A DNA stretch of 52,500 nucleotides from Calycina herbarum (GCA_001414485.1 LLEY01000258.1:1-52500), one strand, 5' to 3'. Positions 12,001 through 23,079 are shown, numbered from the stretch's first letter. Numbers and translations: made by a program. Notes: generated by a model from the letters alone, not told the origin.

Positions 12001-12895
12001 AGACCTAGTTGTCTTCTCCGACGGCTCTCGCTTAGACGACAAGAGAACTGGCGAAGGTGTCTGTCTAACAAGAGGGGGAGCTATCCTCAACACCAAGGTT
12101 TACTCCTTCGGTACAGCACTTGAGATCTACGATGCAGAGGCTAGAGCTGCTCTTTATAGACTAGAACTAGCTATCTCCTCTTCCTTCTAGCCCCTAGCTA
12201 GGAAGTGCTGGATCTGCCTTAACAACCTCGAAGCAACACTACAACTAACCTACCGGTCTTACGGCACCTCGCAAGAGACCTTTAATAGAGTTAACGAGTT
12301 AGCTCTATTATACCCTGGGAAAGTTTGTACTAGGTGGTGCCCTAGTTACATAGGAATCAAAGGGAACGAGATAGCGGATAGAGCTGCGGGGAGAGGCGCT
12401 CGGCTACTCTCGCTTAACTCTTTGTCTTCTTCTCCTCCTTCTTCTTCTCTACTCTGTACTGCTACGCTTAAGAGAGAGGTTAAAGAGTCAGGGACTCAGC
12501 TTGTAAAGAAGCTCTGGAACACCACAGCTCCTAGTCTATACAAAGACCTAGGGCTTGTTAACTAGTCCTCAAAGCTAAAGACACTTCACCTACCAAGAGA
12601 GGTCCTAGCTCGCCTAATCGCAGCTCGCTCTAGCCACGGAGACTTTAACCTATATCACCTTCGCTTCTTCCACCTCGACACACTACTTACCTCGGGTGAG
12701 TGTAAGTGTGGTAGAGGAAAAACTCAATTCCACCTTCTCTTTTGCCGGCTAGCAAATAGAGTAGCCCCGGAACTACTTACAAAGGCTAAGAGGAATCTAC
12801 AACTTCTCTTTGGCCTACACTGCGAGGAACTCTTTTACAAGGTCTACTATAAGACAAAGTTTTATACTAAGATCTGCCCCTCACGATACTTTTAA
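9080..12895 (+). pseudogene. LINE copy 2 ORF2: endonuclease - reverse transcriptase - RNase H
   Basis: Domains in order are AP endonuclease (DVVLIQEPYIY near 9160, IAGDFNLK near 9510, GSDHLPV near 9747), reverse transcriptase (LLTLDIKGAFDA near 10816, YADD at 11099-11110), and RNase H (FSDGSR near 12014, NEIADRAAGR near 12365). A C-terminal C-x-C...H....C motif follows (about 12699-12744). The longest stop-free part is 11393-11872. In-frame stops are mostly TAG where Trp is expected; some coincide with stops in copy 1 (SSF*PLA, the * before the TSK/SSK segment) and others differ. The frame ends at TAA 12893-12895. Confidence 0.8.
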
Positions 12896-13098
12896 ACTAA
12901 TTAAGAACGAGAGCTGTTCCAGAAGTGGGGCTTCTCTTTAAACTATCTCTTGTAAATTAGCGTACTTTCTTTTACACCCCCTGTAGCCTAGGGCACCCCC
13001 CTAGCGTCATTTGCTCAACACTGGGACTTTCTAGGACCTAGCCCACGCGAGCTAGAATCCGCTTGACGTTAAATAGAAATAAATAAATAAATAAATAT

Positions 13099-13327
13099 AT
13101 CTCCTTTGTTTTACCCTGGTTCTAAAACCGATTAAGGATAAGAGCTGTTCCGAAAGTGGAGCTTCTCTTTAAATTGCCTCTTGTAAATTAGCTCACTCGT
13201 TTACACCCCCTGTAGCCTAGGGCACCCCCCTAGCGTCATTTGCCCTATTTTGGGACTCTTTTAGGACCTAGCCCACGCGAGCTAGACTCCGCTTGACGTT
13301 AAATAGTAATAAATAAATAAATAAATA
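13099..13327 (+). mobile_element. 3'-terminal fragment of a third LINE copy
   Basis: About 230 bp matching the 3' UTR of copies 1 and 2, from CTGGTTCTAAAACCGATTAAG through the GC-rich block GGGCACCCCCCTAGCGTC to an AAAT tail (about 13308-13327). It lies directly behind the tail of copy 2, so either copy 2 inserted into this element's 3' UTR or this is a heavily 5'-truncated insertion. Confidence 0.8.
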
Positions 13328-14848
13328 GTAATGAAATCAAAGTTTTAATTTTAAAACTTTTGATTAATAGTTCGTAGAGATATTAACATGTCAAAATCGC
13401 GATTTTAGGTGTGTTTTCAGTTGGCCGGTTATAGATAGTATATATTAAAATATGCTTTAAGAATATTATTTTAGTGGTCTAATATTCGAATTACTAGTTC
13501 CTACACTGCCTGGGAGAGAATCCAGTTTCAAGTATTAATGAACTTCGAGAGGCGCAAAATTGAAATTCGCCAAAGTTCAAGTAGTCAATCGATTCTTAAG
13601 AGCAAGAAGAAGCGATGGGGGAAACAAAGAAGAGGGGGAGATGTGTGAGAAGAAATTCCCTACAGCGCTATACCAGGAATAAGAGTTCCACAGAACGAGA
13701 GCGCGACGAAACACTCCAATAATAGATCTATAAGTAATCTATTCAGAGTCGAAAAAGTACAAACGACTTTCCCCTCAGACCAAGGAAAGCCTACATGATC
13801 AAAACCATCCACGCCCCGCTCCGTGATTTCTCCCAGGTCAGCGGTGTTTAAGAAGAGGAGCGGTGACATTTGGAGAGTGCAGAAAGCAAAGTAAAGACTT
13901 TCGTTTCGAATGGGGAGGGAGCTTCCCAGACTCCTGATGCTGATACCAAGTACTAGAAAACCGGGTCATGCTATGAGATAAGATAAGATAAAGATCCAAC
14001 AAGCCATTTCTATAAATGTCAATTCAATCAGCCCCAACAGGTCGACGAAACTAGAAGATACTGAATATGGCTACACCATCATCACAAGAGTTAGAATCTC
14101 GCAAAGAACTGTCGGCCATCATTCCCACCCCGATGGTCAATACCCCGTAAGACAAACGAGAAGAGGAAGGTCACCACCAACTTAACAACGAACAACACCA
14201 CAACAACAACCAAGAAAAACCATTCAACTATACCGCTTCACAGTTCTCAACTTAACTCACAAATAGACACAACAACTCCAGTTCTTGAACTCAATCCATT
14301 TCATTCTCAAACCCTCCTCATCTTTGAGGGAACGAGACTCAGCTCTCTCGATACCCATATACCCATAACCCTACTATCACAATCGCAATCTCTCTCCTAC
14401 ATACACACCAAAAAAGACTCCGTCATCAAGCAGCAAGGGAGGGGATCTCCAAGTGAATTTTTCGAAGCCTAGTCACATCATTGCCCAATGTCTCAATACA
14501 CATTTCAGCCGCAAGACATACACGAAAGAAGCACCACAGAAGAAGAGACATCAAACGAAAAATGGACATATGTTATTCCATTGTAAAAAAAAATAACGAG
14601 TGGTATGCGCCATCGCTGTGCTCCACCCAAAACAAATGAAAAGAGTCCCCATCCAGTTGCCATAGTAAGTAAGTAGCTTACAAGTGTGTTTATACCCATG
14701 CCACACACACAATTCTATCCCTGTACACCCAAAAAAATGAAGAAAACACACAAAAGCAAAAGAAGCAGAACTAGAGCCCGCAAAGCCATGCTGCAGTACC
14801 CAATGGGAAAGAAGAAGTATAAACAAGAGATTGGCGGTGAGTGCCTAA
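13328..14848. other. intergenic, AT-rich, with two inverted repeats; no gene seen
   Basis: The first 200 bp hold an imperfect 29-bp inverted repeat (13336-13364) and a perfect 14-bp palindrome AAAATCGCGATTTT (13393-13406). From about 14000 the DNA is A/C-rich on the plus strand and probably forms the 3' UTR and downstream region of the minus-strand RING gene. Short ORFs at 13660-13869 and 14505-14826 show no recognisable domain and are not supported as genes. Confidence 0.5.
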
Positions 14849-17615
14849 TCAACGGTTCCGATCCTCTTGTGGAGCCGGTCGTGGACTTCGTGATGATGAG
14901 CCGAGACTAGTGGCGAGAAGACTTCGCCAACTACCTGATCTAGGCGCCCTTCGAGGTCGAGTTGGGGTCGTTGAGAGACCTTGTTCGAGATCCTCGTTGT
15001 CTGAGCCCGTGGGGATGGGTAGAGCCGATGATGCGCGGCTTCCGCCTTCCTGGCCATCATCATCGCTGTCATCGTGATATGCGTCATATCGAGGGCTTGA
15101 AGGAGACCCTCGGGCTAAAGAGCGGACAACATCCCCTTTGCAGATAGGACATGTTCGTCTTCTGGTGGTCAACCAAGGTGTTCTGGGATCTTGTTAGCAG
15201 GCATTCAGAAAAATTAGAAAGGTAAACTTACATGCAGTCAACATGAAACTCGTGGCCACATGGTAGACTCATCACCCGACTGACTCCATCCACATATTCT
15301 TCCAAACACACCACACACTCTACCTGCTTTCCCATATACTTCCTCCATTCACTTGTGTGACTTCCTTGATGTTTTTCTGGTTCAGGGGAACGTGGTTGTA
15401 TTGGCGAGGCTTGTAAAGGACTTGAGTTTACTCTGACAAGGTCTCCTGGTTCGGGTATGCCGGTTGTGGTTCGCGAGCGTGGGCGTGGTCGCGTTGGTGG
15501 GGATTGTAAAAGAGGTGTAGTAACTGAAGACTCAGTAGTGGTAGGTACTCGAGAGGATGAGGCTAGAGGAGGAGTGGGAACGATTGTTTGATACGTCCGA
15601 ACCGGCAATCTTTCAACTACCGATTTGGGTGCTCTCCATCGACGACGGCGAATTCTTGAGCGTATGAGCAACATGGCGTACACTACACACAAAGTAACCA
15701 AAGGGCTCACAACCAGGACGAGCAATGTGTCGAGAAATGGACTAGCTCCACTTGTCGGTGTCAAAGTAACCCATAAACCTTCATATTCATCATCATCTGG
15801 GTTTTCATCATATTCATCATCGGGACCAGGCGCGTGGGGCGGCAAAAATTCAACATCTTCCTCATCATCCCCAAATATGGTCGTCAAAAGTCCCTTTGAC
15901 TTTGGCTTGCTCTCTTCTTGTGTTGTTTCATCCTCGTCAACCGGAGAATCACTCGTTCCATACTCACCACTTCCAGGGGTGATACTCCCACCTCTCAAAG
16001 ATGGGACGTACTCGGGGATTTCCTGCAGAGCACCTCCTATGTGTTTCTTTCCTCCTGCTTTCGTTTGATGAGGGCTCTCGTTCTTTGTATTGGCACCCTC
16101 TGATTTTGCCCCTTTCACAGTCGAACTCTTGCTTGCAGTTTCTGCATCTGGGGAGGTTCCGACTAAATCGGGATCTCTCCAATCCTGTACGCCAATGACA
16201 AAGTCGTCTCCAGCGGTTTGTTTCGAGCCCGTCTTCTTCTTTGGGGTGTTCTTGTCCGACTCTGTCTTCTTTTTCGGCTTGGCTGTGATCTTCTTCGACC
16301 CCACGCTATCATCATCCTTCCAATCGTCAACTAGGACCCAGTCCAACTGGCCACTGCTGGGCGGTCGACTGCTATCAGATTGTGAGTTCCCCCTACTTGG
16401 CCCAAAAAAGAGGGATCTAAACCAGCCAGGTCTTTCTATTTTTGTGGTCTCTGTTTTCTCATCCGCTTTTGCCGCCGTCTTTTTGCTTGTCACCTTGGTC
16501 GAGGCTCGAGAGGTAGAAGTTGGTTTTCCAACAGAGCCTGCTGTAGGTGTGAAAGTCGGACGAGACCCGTGCTTCTTTCCGGTCTTCTTGGTCTTATCTG
16601 TGTGGTGAACCATCACGAGTGGTCTTCCGTTTTCGTCAAGAGTGTCTTCCAGAAAGCTTCCGGGGCCGATCAAGGAGGAAAGTAAGTGAGCGGTAGTTCT
16701 TGAAGTGAAAATTGACGGTATGGTAACATTTGAAGTGTCCCCTCGTGCATACATCTGTATCAAAGGTCCACCCTTAGTGTCGTCGCCCACGATCAACGCG
16801 ATAGCACCTCTTCGTTGCGCCCATTTAACCTTCTCCAAAAATCCACAGCCTCCACGGCTCAAGAGCACCACTTTTCCGGTGATCTCCGCTCCTTCTTGTA
16901 TGGATTGAATATCTGCGTGGTTCGCTTTGGAATCGGTAGGTTGGTTATTTGTTTCCTTGGATACCGTGGAACCGGGCAGAGGATGATGCAGGTAATCGTC
17001 GGTGCCGTCGTTCGCGAGAGGGCCAGTTGAAGTTCCATCTTCATGTCCAGAGTCACCCGCGCTCTTCCGCTCGTCAGCGGGTTTATTCCCCTCACTTCCA
17101 CGGCCTTGGACCTTTGAACTGGCGGCGGATGTCGCAGATTTCCCGTCGCTCGTCTTGGATCCATCTCCTACCGCAGCGTTTAAACTGTTGTATGTTTCCC
17201 CTCCTCGCACATCACTACATCCCAGCTCGCCCTCCGCACCGGTCACTACCGGACCTTGTCGAATGCCATCATCTCCAAATCCACTTCCTATCCACACCTG
17301 GCCCTTGAGTCCTTCTGTCGGTAAGGGTGGTCCAAAGGCAGCTGGGCGCGCCAGAAAGGCCGTCGAGTTTTCGTGGGTTAGAGTGATGATCGCATTTGGC
17401 GGAAAGAGGGAGAAGGGCGCCCGGAAAGAAAAGAGGGCAGATATGCCAGTCTTGGGCGATATGGTGGACGAGCTCTCTATTATTGGAGGCGTCCTTTCGG
17501 ATCGCAGGGAGAGAATGGTGAGGAATAGGGCCGTCACTGTGAAGACGGCGGCTATGATGATTCTTGGTGGTCGCATGATGTTGTTGGCAGATGGTGGAAT
17601 GGCCGCACCAGGCAC
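14849..17615 (-). CDS. PA-TM-RING (protease-associated domain, RING-H2) E3 ubiquitin ligase
   Basis: Likely a membrane E3 ubiquitin ligase of the endomembrane system (PA-TM-RING architecture as in RNF13/GRAIL). Two exons, 17615-15232 and 15182-14849, give 905 aa; intron 15231-15183 (49 nt, GTAAGT...CAG, CTAAC branch) splits the RING codon after HVDC. Order: N-terminal hydrophobic anchor (about residues 18-38), luminal PA domain (KVVLLSRGGCGFLEKVKWA) interrupted by a long acidic/Ser/Thr insert, a long Lys/Ser-rich linker, a second TM segment near LLVLVVSPLVTLCVVYAML followed by a basic stretch, and a C-terminal RING-H2. The RING has CVVCLEEY, CGHEFHVDC and CPIC, so all eight metal ligands are visible once spliced. 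ATGs at 17615 and 17576 are both possible starts. The disordered parts are longer than in animal relatives. Substrates are unknown. Confidence 0.85.
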
Positions 17616-19396
17616 AAATCAGCTCCTCAGCTGCTACGAACCAGGGGAGGCCGCATCCGTCGGGGAAGAAGGTAAAAGCGTGTTGAGGTTGGTGAGGAGG
17701 TGTAGGAGTCGGGGGTTTGGAGAAAAGGAGAGAGGAGAGAGGAGAGGGTTGTTGAGGAAGGGAAGGGTCGTGGCGTGGTGGTGAAGAGAGGGGAGGGGAG
17801 TTCCTGAGATAGTCAGTGCTGGTGGTTTGACTGTGGAGCCGTCTCAGGCTGTGCCACACCCCAAAAAGGATCAACGTCAGAATGGTAGAAGTGTGGCGTT
17901 TGGATTGACAACACACCAATTTGGTCCTAAAAGCTCTGGAAAAAGGAAGTTGGAAGTTGGAATGAGAGTTGCGTGATAATCGATTAGTGTCTTCAATTTT
18001 TATATTCGTTTTTTGCCTCCTTTAAGGGTGAATACCGAGTATCTTTGATTATACAAGTACGATGGCAAGACTCGAGAGACCAGGTAAATAGTTTGGATCG
18101 GCGGAGAAAAGGGTCTCGATCGCATCTTCGGCTCCCATTTACATTCCATGCCGAGCTCCGTTTTTCGGCCCGGTCTCCGATGTAAGTCTCCGATGTAAGT
18201 CTCAGGGTAAGGGCATTCTCAACGTACGATGAGATATGACAACATACGACGGAGAAGCACCAGCTTATATTTTTGTTCTGCCAGGCCAGGAGCCTTCAAA
18301 GCCGCAAAAGAACAAGGATCCTGTTGTGATCTGAGTCCAAAGGTCCAGCCAGGCTGGTGCTGCGAAGTTGAGCTCAACGCCCTTGACTGAAACACAGCAT
18401 CATCCTGTACTGTACGGTACGTACACCACTCTTTTCTCTCAAATTATAATACCACAAGCGTGGTGGCTGTGACAGTCCAAGATATCTTTTCATATCCGTC
18501 TTCACAAATGTTACACTCGTTATGGTTGTCAGTGGGTGCAATTGGAAAATAAATCACTTCATTCAGCCTCATATCCAACAGAGAGAAAGTGGGGTTCAAA
18601 ACCAAGGCAAAGAGAGACTAATTATTGATGCTTTTTAATGGAGGATTTCACCTAGTTGTAAGGTTTTGTTTGGTTCATTGGCGCAGTTAAGTCTTCATCC
18701 CCTTCCATTCCTATCAACACCAGCCCAACAATACCAACATACCTCAGAAGTCGGATCTTTGCGGGTTTCCACTCAAAAATGAATCCCGAGGCGAGTTCAA
18801 ATCATCGCGTCAATGATTCAGCCACAGCCACCGATGCCATTTCCACTTCCGCCACAAAACTCAAATTTATAGCTTCTTGATCAAGCATCATGCGAGGCCT
18901 TCTCAATGGTCCTCTTGGGTGGCGATCTCCAGATTTTCACAAGGAGCTTCAACTAAATCCTGGTCTCTTCCAATCGGGAAGCAGAAAAGGATCGAGCTTT
19001 GATGCTATGCAGTCTTGTGGGTATTTTCCTAAAGTCAATATTGAAGGCTACTACCGAGTAAGCTAGTGAACCACGCAGTCGGAGGCAAGTTGGTTCAGAT
19101 CGAAATCCTGTTTTGGCAACTGATGGCATTTCACTACCGTGGGCGATAATAGCTTTGATACCGCGAAAAGCTGCCCCAGAGCTCGTGTCAGGGTCGAAGC
19201 TAGAGCTTCCAGCCATCACGATGTATTCTTACAATGACGTTGACTTGAGCCTGGACTGGTCCTTTGAAAAAAGGCTCGCTTTCTCATTTATATCCCCCTG
19301 TACTGCTATGTTTGTGTCAATTATTGTTTCTTTTGTGTTGTACTTCGCCGCAGACTTACATTCTTCTATACCCAATTAGTTCTTCTTTGTGTAATA
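17616..19396. other. divergent intergenic region between RING ligase and aquaporin genes
   Basis: Upstream region of both the minus-strand RING gene and the plus-strand aquaporin. It is purine/pyrimidine-asymmetric near 17650-17830. It contains a short direct repeat CTCCGATGTAAGTCTC (about 18173-18205, two partial copies). Small ORFs at 18953-19219 (-) and 19113-19379 (+) overlap each other and have no recognisable domain; I do not call them genes. Confidence 0.5.
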
Positions 19397-21072
19397 ATGA
19401 ATATTAACGAACCTCGACATGGCGGTGGCTTTGTCATACCGTTCATTAATACGGCCAAAAAGCATCGACCGAGTGCAAGACCTGGGTCTATGAAGTCCAA
19501 TCGTGTCCCCTTCCTCAATTGGGTTCCTGACCAGGTGAGTAGTTCTTGTCTATTGGTAAAAATACCATTAACACATTACAGGCACGAAATCATTTCGTTG
19601 CAACCAGCGCCGAATATGCTGGCACAACCCTATTTCTCTTCTTCGCTTTCTCTGGGACGCAAGTAGCCCTGCTTGCGTCGCCTCCCAGTTCCGGAAATGT
19701 TGTCGGTTCACTAAGCGATCCCTCACAACTTATGTATATAGCATTGAGTTTTGGTTTCTCCCTAGCAGTCAATGCCTGGGTTTTCTTCCGAATCAGTGGT
19801 GGACTTTTTAACCCGGCGGTAAGTTACTATTTTTTGGCTTTATAGATATGGGACTGACAAGTCTAGGTTACTTTGGGGATGTGTCTTGTCGGAGCCCTCC
19901 CATATATACGTGGACTCTTCCTCGTAATCGCTCAAATCCTAGGCGGCATCACAGCAGCTGCAATCTGCTCGGCATTATTTCCTGGACCCCTTACCGTGCG
20001 AACGAGTCTAGGAGGAGGAACTTCCGTTGTTCAAGGCCTCTTCATTGAGATGTTCTTATCAGCAGAATTGGTATTTACGATTTTCATGCTCGCAGCGGAG
20101 AAACACAAGGGTACCTTTATAGCGCCGATTGGCATTGGGCTTTCCCTCTTCATTGCAGAGCTTACTGGTGAGCTGAACCGCATGACTCTTGTTATGATAT
20201 ACTCGAGCTAACCTTTTTAAGGCGTCTACTTCACGGGTGGTTCAGTTAATCCAGCACGTTCTTTCGGACCCTCAGTAGTCGCACACACATTCCACACCTA
20301 CCACTGGATTTACTGGGTCGGCCCAATACTAGGCGCCCTCTTAGCATCCGGATTCTACAAGTTCATCAAGATGCTCGAATACGAAACCGCAAATCCAGGC
20401 CAAGACCGCGCCCACGCAAAAGGCGAACACTTCAATCCCGATCTCGATACCTCCCACCCTCGCGTAGCCTTCGTACCAGACGACTATGCCATGGAAGAAG
20501 GGACTTCAAAAGTGATCACAAATGGCCGAATTGGAACACCACAAGAATATGGAAGCAAACACAGACCTTTCAGTGATTCCCCAGCTCCACCACATCCAAA
20601 TGATCAGTTTATCGGTTTACATGAAGGCGGGATGCATCCTTCTGAGCTTGTTAAACCGGCCCATAATAGTATGGGTGCGGATAGTGAGCATACACTTCAT
20701 GGAATCAACTCGAACGCCAGTACACTTCATAATGGAAATAAAATTCCATACGGTAACCCTCCTTCAAACAACAGTCCTATCCTTCACCAAACCGAGAAAC
20801 CCATGCCAGCCCTTCATCGACCGAACTCGATAGAAAGAAAGCAACTTGGGAGTATGGCTGGTACTGCTGTGGCTACGAATACTCCAGGTATAGCAATGGC
20901 TACGAGTCCTACTGGTGATGGTCATAAAGCTTCTAAGAGCTCTCTTAAACCTGGGAGTGCGGGTCAAGGTTTTCAGGAGCCCAGACAGGAGAGGAGTGTG
21001 AAGGCTAATACTTATAATAATCGTAATTTGATTAGTGGGCCGAGGGATGAGGCGTTCTTTGATAATGAGTAG
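19397..21072 (+). CDS. aquaporin (MIP family) with long C-terminal tail
   Basis: Membrane water/small-solute channel. Exons 19397-19534, 19582-19818, 19867-20167 and 20222-21072 (introns 47, 48 and 54 nt, all GT-AG) give 508 aa. Six TM helices span roughly residues 50-310. The first NPA box (LFNPAVT) is split by intron 2; the second reads [10 protein letters not shown]. The Ser after NPAR rather than Asp favours an aquaporin-type over a glycerol-facilitator-type pore. The helix-5 selectivity position, usually His in water channels (12 residues before the second NPA), is Glu here (AELTG). The approximately 240-residue hydrophilic C-terminal tail, rich in Pro, Asn, His and Ser, is far longer than in animal aquaporins. 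The start is the first in-frame ATG before the hydrophobic core. It is convergent with the next gene. Confidence 0.9.
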
Positions 21073-21383
21073 GACTTGTCTGAGATGGTAGTTCAGCAGT
21101 ACATGGAGATTGGGTCTCGCTAGGTTTCACAGTACAGCAGAAAGCCAATGAGCATACCATTGGCGTTTGGTTTTGAGCGGGATATGATATACGATGAGTT
21201 ATAATTTATATTTCATGTATTAACTTCAAAACACTCTGATTGTGCGTTCTTTACCTATTGAGTTACCCTATGTGATTATTTGGCTTACTTCGAATCCAAG
21301 TTGAAAAACTCGTTGACAAATATACCACTATCACCCACACTATGTACAATCCCAAATTCTACTCATCTCCTTAAAACTCTACA
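21073..21383. other. convergent intergenic region
   Basis: About 310 bp between the stop codons of the aquaporin (+) and the SsuA/THI5-like gene (-). It presumably holds both 3' UTRs. Nothing else is seen. Confidence 0.6.
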
Positions 21384-22337
21384 TCAACTCTTATTCGCCT
21401 CCGCCAGCACACTCGGATCAATAAAACTCGCCAAATCCGCCCTCGAAACCCCTGCCCTCCCATCAGTCTTCGCAAGATACGCATCCTCAGTAACAAGGAA
21501 CTCCAAAAGATCGTCCGGCAATCCCCCAGTCCACTTATGATCCACCCAAACATCTTTAACAACACCGGCATCCATGCCAACTTTATCAGCAACGTACTGA
21601 TACAAACTCGTCGTCGGACTCCGATAAACCTCCAACGTCTGATTCAGCGCCTTCAAAAACGCCACGATATTCTTCCTCGTCGTCGCGTCTGCAAGCTTCT
21701 CAGTGGTAGAGTAAAGACTATACACCTCCCGATAAATAGAGGCATTTTGGAAAACGATAGAGTTAGAGGGACCGAGAGCTTGAATCCCAAGTTCCACAGC
21801 TGGTTCCCAAATCCCAAAAGCATCAACCTGCTTCCCCGTAATCATCTGCGGCAACGTCCCACTCGCACACGGAGTCTTCATACAAACATTCCCAGACAGA
21901 ACACTATAATCACTACTCTTCAGCCCCACACTTCCAAGCAAGAAATTCACAAACACCGCTGCGCTCGTCCCGGGAAATGTCCCGATTGTCTTGCCCTTCA
22001 AATCCGCCAATTTATTTACATCCGAGGCTTTGTTTGCTACGAGGCGGTAGGGAACTTCTACTATTACGTAGATGAGACGGAGGATTTTGTGGTTGGCGTA
22101 TTGTTTTAATCCTTGGGTTTCTGCGTTTGCGGCGAGGTCTATGGTTTTATCGGTGGGTAGGTTGGCTACGCCGCCGGAGGTGAGGGAGGCGGTCGTGGTG
22201 CCTTTGTAGAAGTTTGAGATTGCGTAGGGTTGGGGGGTGTGTTCTATCCATTGGAGGGAGGTTGCTATCTTGAGGGCGGGAGTTCGAAGAGAGAAAAGGA
22301 GGGTGGAGAGGGAGAGGATGTGAAGTGAGTGTTTCAT
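21384..22337 (-). CDS. secreted SsuA/THI5-like (periplasmic-binding-protein type II) protein
   Basis: Intronless, 317 aa. An N-terminal signal peptide of about 20 residues (MKHSLHILSLSTLLFSLRTP) is followed by a type-II periplasmic-binding-protein fold of the aliphatic sulfonate/nitrate/THI5-NMT1 group. Visible features: TSLQWIEHTPQPYAI at the start of lobe 1, a DLKGKTIGTFPGTSAAVFVN segment, and GKQVDAFGIWEPAVELG near the lobe crossover. In bacteria such proteins deliver ligands to ABC importers; fungi lack that importer type, so a role in extracellular binding or sensing, or in pyrimidine precursor (HMP)-like chemistry, is only inference. The THI5 cysteine cluster (CCCFC) is not present, which argues against an HMP-P synthase. 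Confidence 0.8.
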   Translation of the reverse strand: MKHSLHILSLSTLLFSLRTPALKIATSLQWIEHTPQPYAISNFYKGTTTASLTSGGVANLPTDKTIDLAANAETQGLKQYANHKILRLIYVIVEVPYRLVANKASDVNKLADLKGKTIGTFPGTSAAVFVNFLLGSVGLKSSDYSVLSGNVCMKTPCASGTLPQMITGKQVDAFGIWEPAVELGIQALGPSNSIVFQNASIYREVYSLYSTTEKLADATTRKNIVAFLKALNQTLEVYRSPTTSLYQYVADKVGMDAGVVKDVWVDHKWTGGLPDDLLEFLVTEDAYLAKTDGRAGVSRADLASFIDPSVLAEANKS

Positions 22338-23079
22338 TTTGAATGATGGTTTTCTTCTTCTCTGGATTTTAGAACTTTGAAAGGGAAAATTGAAATGTTA
22401 GGAGATGAGATGAGGCGACTTCTGCATATTTTAGATGGGAAATGGCATCTTTGGGAATCTTATGTTTGATTTAGATTTCATGTGAGCATGAGATCTTGGG
22501 ATCTTGGATTCTGCAGTGAGATTTCATCTATTGCCATTTTGCCTATCGAGAAAGATGTCCTTTCATTTGATAGTTGATGTTGGATTCCCCAGAATGTCGA
22601 GTATATCTTGGCATCTGCCGCCGGTTTAAATTACCGGGATGTCGGTTGAATGAATGTTCCCTAGTGGTAATGGAGAGAGGCTGCGGGGTTCTTTATATTG
22701 CTTGCCGGCAGTTACTAATTACCTTAGTAATATTGGATCTCGTACCCCAGTATCCTTTTGGAGTAGACATGTTTTGAGACTACCGTGTAAGGAAAGATGT
22801 TAAAAATTGAAGCAAAAATGAAGAATGAATCACAGCAACGAGCGTAGTGATTAAATTTGCCCAGCAGCGAATTAATTACTTCAAATTCCCCACTTGGATA
22901 TAGATCAGCTAAGCTTGCAGTTTAGTTTTGATTTCAAATCCAAGCAGGATACACTAGCACGTGCTGTTTGAAATATCTACCCCGCATCACACCACACACT
23001 AAACTCTCATACCCTCATATATCATTTCAAGTAGATCTAGCAACCCAAGGTCCATCAATTCAAAAGCAAAAAAGTCAAA
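22338..23079. other. divergent intergenic/promoter region
   Basis: Upstream DNA shared by the SsuA/THI5-like gene (-) and the DUF427 gene (+). It contains repeated GATCTTGGGATCTTGGA text near 22491-22507. No gene is seen; the small ORF at 22574-22777 has no recognisable domain. Confidence 0.5.

Larger units (their letters stand above)
7440..13098 (+). mobile_element. non-LTR retrotransposon (Tad/I-like LINE), copy 2
   Basis: Same family as copy 1 and more complete at the 5' end. ORF1 starts near 7541, ORF2 runs to 12895, and a 3' UTR shares the GC-rich GGGCACCCCCCTAGCGTC block with copies 1 and 3. The 3' end is an AAAT-repeat tail (about 13077-13098). It lacks roughly 110 bp of 3' UTR that copy 1 has after ORF2. 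The tail abuts a further truncated copy (13099-13327). The true 5' end is uncertain and could lie anywhere from 5652 to 7540. Confidence 0.8.

Noticed and set aside
297..13098. Recoding of UAG as Trp
   Set aside because: Tempting because TAG replaces TGG throughout the LINEs, but host genes here use TGG for Trp and end with TAG (aquaporin, Nse1, ceramidase, acetylesterase), and other nonsense codons also occur in the elements. RIP-like damage explains it better.
14505..14826. Minus-strand ORFs rich in aromatic residues
   Set aside because: Overlapping frames in the probable 3' UTR of the RING gene, with no domain or splice support.
15625..17919. Several plus-strand ORFs (for example 17002-17784, 260 aa) opposite the RING gene
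   Set aside because: Low-complexity shadows of the minus-strand coding sequence; no domain, and the minus-strand frame has clear PA and RING motifs.
18953..19379. Overlapping 88-aa ORFs on both strands before the aquaporin
   Set aside because: No domain and no splice sites linking them to anything; likely promoter DNA.
21537..22109. 190-aa plus-strand ORF inside the SsuA/THI5-like gene
   Set aside because: Antisense shadow of a well-defined intronless gene.
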